In this document: in pieces, positions 35,516 to 42,646 of the stretch | Position numbering within the stretch: position 1 is the first letter of the stretch | How the letters are laid out: the number at the start of each line of letters is the position of its first letter | NCBI GenBank assembly: GCA_030425205.1 | Contig: JAUIAP010000009.1 | Span: 124,001-188,000, forward strand | From: Anaerolineae bacterium | GTDB lineage: Bacteria; Chloroflexota; Anaerolineae; Promineifilales; Promineifilaceae | DNA: 64,000 bases | Reading direction: 5' to 3' | Program-made: the position numbers and the translations under genes | The notes under the pieces: model-generated | The model's database searches: none | What the model was told of the DNA's origin: nothing | What the model saw: the letters and a program-made list of their open reading frames with translations, nothing else

Positions 35516-35674
35516 ATCGGCCGAAACTGTCGGCACGGCGGCTGGTTCATCCGTTGGTGCTGCGCTATCTGATGCTGTTGTTGCGGTTGGATCGGGTTCT
35601 GCTTGACCACCACACGCGGCGATCATCAGAGCCAATAGAAGGGTAAATAATATGTAGAGTCGTTTGGACATCAT
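32405..35674 (-). CDS. Triple-domain sugar-binding lipoprotein of CUT2 ABC importer
   Basis: 1089 aa, three times the normal size. Signal peptide with lipobox IAAC (Cys about residue 21), a Thr/Ala/Pro-rich linker, then three complete type-I periplasmic-binding domains (about 54-385, 400-735, 760-1089). Each begins with (S)(I/V)WVLLPDSASSARWETDD, has ISGQDAT near its hinge and ends with a cysteine pair VCVG(D/E)FxxFC. The copies are highly alike, with spacing near 1.04-1.08 kb in the DNA; the second linker is Met-rich. XylF-like xylose or related sugar binding is likely. The start ATG 35674 follows GAGGAG. Divergent from the regulator at 35900. Fusion of three receptors on one chain is very unusual. 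Confidence 0.92.
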   Translation of the reverse strand: MMSKRLYILFTLLLALMIAACGGQAEPDPTATTASDSAAPTDEPAAVPTVSADVEGSIWVLLPDSASSARWETDDRRFFEQSFDAAGVEYNIVNAEGDARTQQTQAEQAITSGAKVILMVNLDSGSGAAIIAAAREADVAVIDYDRLTVEGPGADVYVSFDNVQVGRTMGNVLEPLINAQDGTPQVVTLNGGPTDNNATLFREGYYEIAQPHFDDGSWALVDDQFVPEWDNQQALVIFEQILTAADGNVSAVFAANDGLAGAVISAFENAGIDPATAGIPISGQDATTGGIQNIIAGDQAMTVYKSIKAEAEAAATVAIRLLQGESIDDLTGGTTINNGTNDLPFVALEPIGVTKDNVMDTVIADGFRTLEEVCVGDFAAFCDELQNGTDSGLAGAGEGVEGSIWVLLPDSASSARWETDDRRFFEAAFEEAGVEYNIVNAEGDARTQQTQAEQAITSGAAVIMMVNLDSGSGAAIIATAREAGVAVVDYDRLTIEGPGADIYVSFDNEEVGRTMGTVLEPMINAQDGTPQVVLLNGGPTDNNATLFRNGYFGVAEPYFNDGSWELVADQAVPEWDNQQALVVFEQILTAADGNVSAVFAANDGLAGATISALKNAGMSPSDAGIPISGQDATVGGIQNILAGDQAMTVYKPIKAEAEAAARAAIALLKGEDLTALTGGLTLNNGTSDVPFLALEPVGVTIDKIASTVIADGFRTWEEVCVGDFAQFCTDEVMSGEMTMDDGGSEMMDFMAMMPDASGADGSVWVLLPDSASSARWETDDRRFFEQAFEAAGVDYNIVNAEGDARTQQTQAEQAITSGAKVILMVNLDSGSGAAIIALAREAGVAVIDYDRLTVEGSGADVYVSFDNEEVGRTMGTVLEPLIAAQDAPKLVMLNGGPTDNNATLFRNGYFEIAEPYINDGTWELVADQAVPEWDNQQALVIFEQILTANDEVTAVFAANDGLAGAVISALKNAGMDPSDLGIPISGQDATVGGIQNVLAGDQAMTVYKPIKAEAEAAAVAAVMLLLGQDLADLTDGLTIDNGTSQVPFIALTPVGVTVDNVAETVIADGFRTWEEVCVGEFEAFCPADR

Positions 35675-35686
35675 TCTTCTCCTCTT

Positions 35687-35718
35687 TGTGCAAAAATGCA
35701 CATTGACATGTTTATGTC
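35687..35718 (-). promoter_or_regulatory. Two palindromes upstream of the triple binding protein gene
   Basis: TGTGCA-AAAA-TGCACA (35687-35702) is a perfect 16-bp palindrome directly upstream of the ribosome site. GACAT-GTTT-ATGTC (35705-35718) follows. Their position in the leader suggests operators for a sugar-responsive or response regulator. Confidence 0.5.
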
Positions 35719-35856
35719 GATTTGTATTTTCGTCCTCACACCTTTGTTGTATTAGTCATGTTACACAACGTAATGGCGCGATCTTGCGGTAAAATCGACA
35801 ATGCGATGTTAACATGCTGCAAAATCCTGTGCGATAGGTGGTCTCCCCCAAGTAGA

Positions 35857-35875
35857 TTAGGGGATTTCCCCCTAA
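35857..35875 (+). promoter_or_regulatory. Leader hairpin or operator before the response regulator
   Basis: TTAGGGG-ATTTC-CCCCTAA, a 7-bp stem followed by ATTTTC, 24 bp before the ATG at 35900. An upstream TCCCC (about 35843-35848) could pair with the same GGGGA instead, giving two mutually exclusive structures. It may equally be a 19-bp binding site for the NarL-type regulator encoded next. Confidence 0.45.
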
Positions 35876-35899
35876 ATTTTCGATCACATTGTGAAAAAT

Positions 35900-36940
35900 A
35901 TGTCCAAATTCCGTTTACTGCTTGTTGATGATCATGCGCTTGTTCGCGCAGGTATCTGCAATGCATTGGCAGAGATGCCGTCGTTAGTGGTCGTGGGAGA
36001 GCTGGAAGATGCCACATTACTGCATTCCACACTGGCTCACTTGCAGCCTGATTGTTTGCTGATCGACGTGACTATGCCGCATTTTGACCCGATCCGCGAA
36101 ATCACGCAGATTCGGCGCCAATATCCTCAACTCAAAATACTCGTCGTCAGCGCACATGACGACGACTTTTATGTGCAAGGGCTGCTACGTGCGGGGGTGA
36201 ATGGCTACCATCTAAAGGATCAGTCGTTGCGTGATTTGCAACATGCCGTCGAGCGCGTTTTGCAAGGGGAACGTTGGGTGACGAGTCGCTTGCTCGACAA
36301 GCTGTTTGCCGCACCATCTGAGTCACCCGCGACAACGTTGCCCAAGCTAACGAAGCGACAGCGCGACATTTTAGGGCTGCTGCAAGCGGGTTACGACAAT
36401 CAGCGCATCGCAATGGAGATTGGGATTCGGGTGAAGACGGTGGAAAATCATCTGACACGTTTGTATCGTCAGTTAGGCGTGCAAAGTCGTTTAGAGGCGG
36501 TCAACATCGGCCGAAAACACCCCCAACTCTCACAGCCAAGCAAACCATCGGCCCCGACCCCTTTGCCAACATTCAACAATGCGCATATTCTCATCGTCGA
36601 TGACAATGAACGCTTTCGGCGGCAGTTGCGGCGGCAGATCGGCCGATTTACCCCCACCGCCTACATCAGCGAAGCCGCCACCACAGCCGCTGCACTAGAA
36701 ATTGTCCACCAAAAAACGCCGCACCTGATCTTTGTCGATGTTGTGTTGGGTAATGAAGATGGCATCGACTGCACGCGCCAGCTACGAGCGGCCGCGCCAA
36801 ACGCCCGCATCATCCTGATCACTGCCTACCCCGACCGCGAATTTCGCCAGCGCGGCATGGCTGCGGGCGCAGTCGCGCTGCTCGACAAGAAAAATTTGGA
36901 CGTGGCGGCGTTGCGGGAGATTGTGCGCGACGTTCTCTAA
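35900..36940 (+). CDS. Response regulator with REC-HTH(LuxR)-REC architecture
   Basis: 346 aa. First receiver domain (about 3-122) with acidic pocket VDDH, phosphoacceptor Asp56 (LLIDVTMP) and Lys106. LuxR/NarL helix-turn-helix (about 147-205) with LTKRQRDILGLL and VKTVENHLTRLYR. Ser/Pro linker, then a second receiver (about 228-346) with IVDDNE, Asp280 (IFVDVVLG), Thr308 and Lys330. Both receivers keep all catalytic residues, so both may be phosphorylated. NarL regulators normally have one receiver. A GTG three codons upstream (35891) is an alternative start. It precedes the ABC-kinase fusion by 12 bp and is its likely partner. Confidence 0.92.
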   Translation: MSKFRLLLVDDHALVRAGICNALAEMPSLVVVGELEDATLLHSTLAHLQPDCLLIDVTMPHFDPIREITQIRRQYPQLKILVVSAHDDDFYVQGLLRAGVNGYHLKDQSLRDLQHAVERVLQGERWVTSRLLDKLFAAPSESPATTLPKLTKRQRDILGLLQAGYDNQRIAMEIGIRVKTVENHLTRLYRQLGVQSRLEAVNIGRKHPQLSQPSKPSAPTPLPTFNNAHILIVDDNERFRRQLRRQIGRFTPTAYISEAATTAAALEIVHQKTPHLIFVDVVLGNEDGIDCTRQLRAAAPNARIILITAYPDREFRQRGMAAGAVALLDKKNLDVAALREIVRDVL

Positions 36941-36952
36941 CACGCGCCATAA

Positions 36953-38545
36953 ATGACTGTCATGCCGCTTTTAACCGTCCAAAATCTCTCCAAACAATAC
37001 GGCAGCCTGACCGTTCTGCGCGATGTCAGCTTTCAGCTTAACGCTGGTGAAGTCGTCGGGTTGGCGGGGCGCAACGGCGCGGGAAAATCGACGCTGATCG
37101 GCATTTTGAGCGGGTTGGTTTCAGGCACATCACAAGGTGGCAAATCCCATTCTGGCACGATCACGTTTGACGGGGCAGACCGGCATGATCTCGCTGTGAT
37201 TCATCCCGACCCCCAACTTGCCGACCAGCTCGATGTGACGACCAATCTTTTTATGGGGCAAGAGATCGGCTGGTCAAAATTGGGCAAATGGGGCCGCTTT
37301 TTTCCGCGCCAAAAGTTGATGAATGAGCTGGCGGCGCAACTGCTAATTCAACTCGATGCGCCGTTTATTTCGTTGAGTGAGCCAGTGACAAATCTTTCGG
37401 CCGAAGAACGTCAAATCATCGCCATCGCTCGTGTCCTTGTCCGACCGCGCAAGCTGATCTTAATCGATGATCCCAATCAACAGTTGAGCATCCCCTATCG
37501 GCAAAAACTGTTGCAACTCATCCGCGATTGGCAGCGTGCCGGCAGCTGTGTCTTGTTTAGCAATGAGAACTTGGACGATCTGTTTGCCGTTGCCGATCGC
37601 ATGTTGGTGCTGCGCGGAGGTGATTTGGTGCTCGATACGCGCACAGATGTGACGACTCGTGAGCGGGTCGTTTCTGCCTTTGTCGGTGTGAACGAACGCG
37701 ACCAGCGCACGCCCATTCTCTGGGCGATGGACAGCTACTATCGCGCACGCGAACAGACAGAGACGTTGCGCCATAATCAACGCTTGCTGGAGCGTGATTT
37801 ACAGGCACGCGACCAGCTCAATCAGCAGCTCGTCGAACAGTTGGCCGAGCAGGTGCAGGCATTGGATAGCGCGAACCTCGCCTTGCAGGATGCGCAGCGT
37901 AGATTGATGACGGAGCGTGAGGAGGAGCGCAAGCACCTAGCACGCGAGATACACGATCAGGCCATTCAAGATTTGTTGAGCCTCAACTATGAGTTAGAGG
38001 AGATTGAAGATCAGGTGACGGAAGGGGATATATCGGCCGATGACATCACCGAAATTCGCCAAAGTATCCGCGCTCTCGTCGAAGACTTGCGCGGTATCTG
38101 TGGTGATTTGCGACCACCGACAATCGACAGCTTAGGATTAGAGGCGGCGTTGCGTTCGCTGGCACATAGTTGGAGCGAGCGCACGGGGATCGCGGTTTCG
38201 GTTGAGATTGGGGCAGATTTCGGCCGATTGCCCGAATCACTCGAACTGTCCATCTTCCGCATTGTCCAAGAGGGTCTCAGCAACATATGGAAGCACGCCG
38301 ACGCAACGGCGGCAACGGTCAATCTACACGCCAGTTCCCCGCGCCTTCTGCTCATCTCCATTGCGGACAACGGGCGTGGAATTGGCGAAACGTTCAGCCT
38401 TTCCACCATCAGCCAAAAAGGTCACTACGGAGTGTTGGGAATCAGCGAACGGGTTGCCTTGCTGGGCGGACGGCTGCGGTTTGCCAATCAGCCCACCGGC
38501 GGACTGCTGCTACAGATTGAAATCCCCCATCCACGCATGATTTAG
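36953..38545 (+). CDS. Histidine kinase with N-terminal degenerate CUT2 ABC ATPase domain
   Basis: 530 aa, no transmembrane segment. Residues about 5-245 are a sugar-importer ATPase fold with intact Walker A (GRNGAGKST, 39-47). Hydrolysis motifs are degraded: Q-loop position is HPDPQLAD, signature is LSAEE (148-152), Walker B is LILIDDP (Asp for Glu), and the H-loop His is replaced (FSNENL). A coiled coil (about 262-325) leads to a NarX-type kinase: phospho-His334 in REIHDQAIQDLL, N-box with Asn444, G-boxes DNGRGIG (472-478) and GHYGVLGI. It probably binds ATP without turning it over, docks on the sugar permease and relays transport state to the REC-HTH-REC protein. The docking idea is inference from the CUT2 resemblance and the adjacent importer. 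Confidence 0.92.
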   Translation: MTVMPLLTVQNLSKQYGSLTVLRDVSFQLNAGEVVGLAGRNGAGKSTLIGILSGLVSGTSQGGKSHSGTITFDGADRHDLAVIHPDPQLADQLDVTTNLFMGQEIGWSKLGKWGRFFPRQKLMNELAAQLLIQLDAPFISLSEPVTNLSAEERQIIAIARVLVRPRKLILIDDPNQQLSIPYRQKLLQLIRDWQRAGSCVLFSNENLDDLFAVADRMLVLRGGDLVLDTRTDVTTRERVVSAFVGVNERDQRTPILWAMDSYYRAREQTETLRHNQRLLERDLQARDQLNQQLVEQLAEQVQALDSANLALQDAQRRLMTEREEERKHLAREIHDQAIQDLLSLNYELEEIEDQVTEGDISADDITEIRQSIRALVEDLRGICGDLRPPTIDSLGLEAALRSLAHSWSERTGIAVSVEIGADFGRLPESLELSIFRIVQEGLSNIWKHADATAATVNLHASSPRLLLISIADNGRGIGETFSLSTISQKGHYGVLGISERVALLGGRLRFANQPTGGLLLQIEIPHPRMI

Positions 38546-38622
38546 CAGTCGAAATCCCCTCTTCCATTGCGGCGAAATAGCGTTAAAATCTCGCTACCAA
38601 GACCACACAATGGAGACAAGCC

Positions 38623-41600
38623 ATGAATCGCCTCAACTCACTTCTGTGGGGCACTGCCCCTTTCCTCATGTTGCTCTTTTTGATAGTTAGTGACATATCG
38701 GCCGAAACCCAAGCTATCCTCACCGTCGGTGACAACTGCACCTTCCAAGACATCGAAGACGCCATCAATGCCGCGGCCAGTGGCGACATCATCCGCGTGC
38801 AGGGCCGAACATACACGGGTGGGGCGGCCGAAATCGACATCACCGACAAATCGCTGACGCTGATCGGCGGGTACGACAACACCTGCACGACCAAATTCGC
38901 GCTGCAAACGCGCCTCGACGCGACTGGCACGGGCGACAGCGTGATCGAAATTCGCGCCACCGCTGCGCGCACCGTTATCCTGCAAGATTTCAATATTACG
39001 GGCGGCAGTGACGACCCCAACTTTGGCGGCGGCATCGAAGTCGATCCCAACATCACGCTGACGCTGAGCGGCACACACGTTCAGTCGAACGACTCGGCCA
39101 ACGGCGCGGGCGTGCATCTCGATGGCAGCACGCTGATTTTGCAAAACCGATCGCTGATTTACGGCAACGACGCATCGGCCGATGGGGGCGGTGTCTTCTG
39201 TCGCAACGGCACGATCCACATAGATGGCTTCTCGTCCATCGGCCCTAATTTGGGCTTTGTCACGCCTAACGAAGCCATCCGCGGGGGCGGCATCTTCGCC
39301 GACAACTGCATCGTTCATATCGGTCAGACGAGTGAGGCGAGCGTGCTGGACAATGTTGCGGTTGATGGTGCGGGCATCTATGCGACGGGGGCGAGTTCGC
39401 TCAACGCCTACACCAGCGGCATAGTGACGAACAACAGCGCGACGGGCAACGGGGGTGGCATCTATCTCGATGGTGGCACGACGCTCGACGTGAACCAAGC
39501 GCAGATCAGCAACAATCAGACATCGGCCGATGGAGGCGCACTCTACATCAATGGCGACGGCAACAAGGCGACGATTCGCTCGACCACTGCCTGCTCGCCG
39601 ACAACCTGTGCGCGAGTCCACGACAACAGCGCGGCACGGGGCGGCATCGCCTATCTCAACAAAGGGGGCCGTCTGACCCTCAGCCGCGTCTACGCCGACG
39701 GCAACAGCGCGACGACCAACGCCGCCGCCGTCTTTGCCGACACGCTCGACCCCATCGAAATCACCTTCAACAACGTCATGCTGACACGCGGCAACACCGT
39801 CGGCGATCTCTTTCACGTCGTTGAGTCATTTCCAGAGCAAGCGACGCTGACGCTGGAAGGGGTGACGATTGCCGACGTTGATGGACTAACTAGCGATGAT
39901 CGGCTGATTACGCTAAGTAACAACGCCGACCTGTTCATGAACGCCGCAGCGGTTAGCCCGATCAATGAGGCGGCGATTTTGAGCGGTGGCAATTCAACGA
40001 GCGTAAGCTGTTCTGTATTGCCCGCTGCGCCGACGGCCGGATCGACTAGCAACAACCTGATCGCCACGCCCGTTTTTCTCTTGCCAGCCAACGGCATCTA
40101 CCACCTCAGCCCTACCTCGCCGGGCGTGGACATCTGCCCGTTGCAGTCGTTGAACCTTGACATTGACGGTGAGGCGCGGCCGAATAATGGCGCAATCGAT
40201 GCGGGCGCGGATGAGGTGTATGCGCGGGTCGGCACGAACGTCGGGCTGTGCCAATTCAACACGATTGCGGCGGCGATTAGCAGCGTCGGTAGTGGCGGCA
40301 CGGTCTACATTCCAGCCGGCACGTACAACGAACTGCTGGGTGACATTAACAAAAACGTCACGCTTGTGCAGGCGAACGCCAACTGCACCGCCGCGACAAA
40401 TGGCTCAGCGGGCAGCGTCGTGATCGATGCCAACGATGCAGGTGGGCGCACGTTTGGCGGTGTGGCGCGTATCACCAATGGGGCGACGGTCGCCATGCGG
40501 CACATGACGTTACGCGACGGGTCGGCCACGTCGGGCGGCGTTCTTGCCGTCGATGCGGGAGCGACGTTAACGCTGGATCGCGTCGAGATTACACAGGGGA
40601 ATGCATCCGCGCAAGGGGGTGGGCTGTTTGTGGCGGGTTCGGCCGATCTCACCGACCAAACGCGCATTTACGGCAACACCTCAGCAACCGATGGCGGCGG
40701 CATAACCCTCAGCGGCAGCGTCAACGTGCGCGACACCAGCACTATCGGCATCGGCGGCTTCCCCAACACGGCGACCAACTTTGGCGGCGGGGTCAATCTC
40801 ACCGGCAACGGACAACTGCACCTGCACGACAACAGCGCGATCCGCGCCAACAGTGCCAGTCGCGGCGGTGGGGTCTATGCCGCTAACGGCAGCGATCTCT
40901 TTGTCAACGCCAATGCCGTCATCGGCGGCGATAGCGATGCGCTACGCAACACCGCGTCGCTTCAGGGCGGCGGCGTTTTCCTCACGGACGACGGCACAAC
41001 GGCGACCATCAACGGCACGGTGCAGCGCAACTTTTCGCAGTCGGGCGGCGGCCTTTATGTCACCACAGGCGCACGGTTGACGGTAGACGGTGGCGACATC
41101 ACCGACAATCGGGGCGGCTTCACGGGCGGAATCACAGCAGTGGGCAGCAATAGCTCTCCGACGACGCAGATCATCTTGCAGAACGGCGCGGTTGTCAGCG
41201 GTAATTTTGGGGCGTTGGCTGGCGGCATTTATCTTTCGGCCGATAACATCTCTCTCACCGCAACCGACAGCACCATCACGGGCAACAGCGTCAACGGCAA
41301 CGACACGTCGGTCGGCGGGATTCGCGCCGATAGAGCGACCAACGCGATTGTGCTGACGCGCAGCACGGTCAGCCAAAACGTCAGCAACACGGGCAGCGGC
41401 GGAGGAATTGGCGTGAGCGGGGGCGGCACTTTGCGCGTTGTCGATTCGACCATCAGCAAAAATTCGGCGCAGGACAATGGCGGCGGCATTGCGGCGACGG
41501 GGATGCAGTCTGTGCGCTTGGAGGGCAATACGCAGTTGCGCGACAACACGGCGGGTGGGTATGGGGGTGGTCTTTACGCCAGCACGTCGCGCATCATCGT

Positions 41601-42639
41601 GGACGACACGGTGAACGGCCGCCCGTTGTTTGGTGGTAATGAGAGCGGCAACGATGGCGGCGGCTTATACATCGCCGATCAGCAGAATAATGAGTTAAGT
41701 GGGGTTGATCTATCGTTCAATACGGCTATCGATCAAGGAGGCGGACTGTTTGTCGACAACGCCGAAGTCGAGTTGACGACGGTGACGTTAAGCGACAACA
41801 TCGCATCTGATGGGGGCGCGATTGCGGCGGTCAACGGCGCGGAGGTGACGCTGGGCAGCAGCTTTGGCGCACCCAATCGCAATGCAGAGGAGTGCAATCC
41901 GTTGCTGCTGGCGGCGAACACTTACTGCACGCAATTGCTCAATAATGATGCTAGCGATCAAGGGGGTGCGATCTATGTGAGTGGGGGGGCACTTTCGGCC
42001 GATACCATCGCCATTCTCGACAACGAGGCGGCGACGGGCAGTGCCATATTTCTGACCAACAGCGCATCTGGCCTCTTGCAGAGTAGTCTCGTCGCAGATG
42101 GCAGCGTCACCGCAGTCAACGGCAGCGCAATCGACGTGGGCGGCAACAGCACGCTCGATCTCCAGTTCAACACTATCGCCGACAACTTGGGTAAATCGGT
42201 CGTCTACGCAGCGGGGACGGGTGGCAACGTCGATGGCAACATCATCTGGAACAGCGGCGCGACGACCGTGCTTGACACGGGTGCGACCTGCAACAACACC
42301 GATTCTATTGTCTTGTCGGGCAACGGGAATATCAGTCAAGATCCGCTGTTTGAGACGACGGCACGGGGGAAATATCGGTTGGGTGTCGGGTCGCCATCGG
42401 CCGAAATTTGTCTCAGCAGCCCCACGATTGATCTCGACAACCGTCCACGTGGACAGGGAACGGCGCGTGAGATGGGGGCGTTTGAGCGGCCAGATGTGCC
42501 AACGGGGGTGAGATTGCAGCAGGCAGGAACCGCCTCGCTCCATCAAACTGGCGTTGTCCGCTGGCTTGGTCTGTCGTTGGTCGCCATAACCCTTATCATT
42601 CTCGTTAGATTTACGCTACCGCAAAAGTGGCGAGATTGA
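38623..42639 (+). CDS. Giant parallel beta-helix surface protein
   Basis: 1338 aa. N-terminal hydrophobic signal (about 8-26, cleavage near SAE). Two consecutive modules (about 34-530 and 535-1290) each open with a pectate-lyase-like start (DIIRVQGRTY and GTVYIPAGTYNE) and continue with dozens of GGG(I/L/V)-type rungs typical of right-handed beta-helix and Pmp-like proteins. Each ends with a GA(I/F)(D/E) segment (PNNGAIDAGADE, MGAFE). A C-terminal hydrophobic helix and KWRD tail anchor it. Probably cell-surface adhesion or polysaccharide contact; no catalytic residues assigned. ATG 38623 has GGAG upstream. Downstream of the kinase on the same strand. Confidence 0.88.
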   Translation: MNRLNSLLWGTAPFLMLLFLIVSDISAETQAILTVGDNCTFQDIEDAINAAASGDIIRVQGRTYTGGAAEIDITDKSLTLIGGYDNTCTTKFALQTRLDATGTGDSVIEIRATAARTVILQDFNITGGSDDPNFGGGIEVDPNITLTLSGTHVQSNDSANGAGVHLDGSTLILQNRSLIYGNDASADGGGVFCRNGTIHIDGFSSIGPNLGFVTPNEAIRGGGIFADNCIVHIGQTSEASVLDNVAVDGAGIYATGASSLNAYTSGIVTNNSATGNGGGIYLDGGTTLDVNQAQISNNQTSADGGALYINGDGNKATIRSTTACSPTTCARVHDNSAARGGIAYLNKGGRLTLSRVYADGNSATTNAAAVFADTLDPIEITFNNVMLTRGNTVGDLFHVVESFPEQATLTLEGVTIADVDGLTSDDRLITLSNNADLFMNAAAVSPINEAAILSGGNSTSVSCSVLPAAPTAGSTSNNLIATPVFLLPANGIYHLSPTSPGVDICPLQSLNLDIDGEARPNNGAIDAGADEVYARVGTNVGLCQFNTIAAAISSVGSGGTVYIPAGTYNELLGDINKNVTLVQANANCTAATNGSAGSVVIDANDAGGRTFGGVARITNGATVAMRHMTLRDGSATSGGVLAVDAGATLTLDRVEITQGNASAQGGGLFVAGSADLTDQTRIYGNTSATDGGGITLSGSVNVRDTSTIGIGGFPNTATNFGGGVNLTGNGQLHLHDNSAIRANSASRGGGVYAANGSDLFVNANAVIGGDSDALRNTASLQGGGVFLTDDGTTATINGTVQRNFSQSGGGLYVTTGARLTVDGGDITDNRGGFTGGITAVGSNSSPTTQIILQNGAVVSGNFGALAGGIYLSADNISLTATDSTITGNSVNGNDTSVGGIRADRATNAIVLTRSTVSQNVSNTGSGGGIGVSGGGTLRVVDSTISKNSAQDNGGGIAATGMQSVRLEGNTQLRDNTAGGYGGGLYASTSRIIVDDTVNGRPLFGGNESGNDGGGLYIADQQNNELSGVDLSFNTAIDQGGGLFVDNAEVELTTVTLSDNIASDGGAIAAVNGAEVTLGSSFGAPNRNAEECNPLLLAANTYCTQLLNNDASDQGGAIYVSGGALSADTIAILDNEAATGSAIFLTNSASGLLQSSLVADGSVTAVNGSAIDVGGNSTLDLQFNTIADNLGKSVVYAAGTGGNVDGNIIWNSGATTVLDTGATCNNTDSIVLSGNGNISQDPLFETTARGKYRLGVGSPSAEICLSSPTIDLDNRPRGQGTAREMGAFERPDVPTGVRLQQAGTASLHQTGVVRWLGLSLVAITLIILVRFTLPQKWRD

Positions 42640-42646
42640 CGACGAG

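Noticed and set aside
36953..38545. Assembly or frameshift artefact joining an ATPase gene and a kinase gene
   Set aside because: The frame is continuous with a plausible coiled-coil linker, and the ATPase motifs are coherently degraded rather than truncated.
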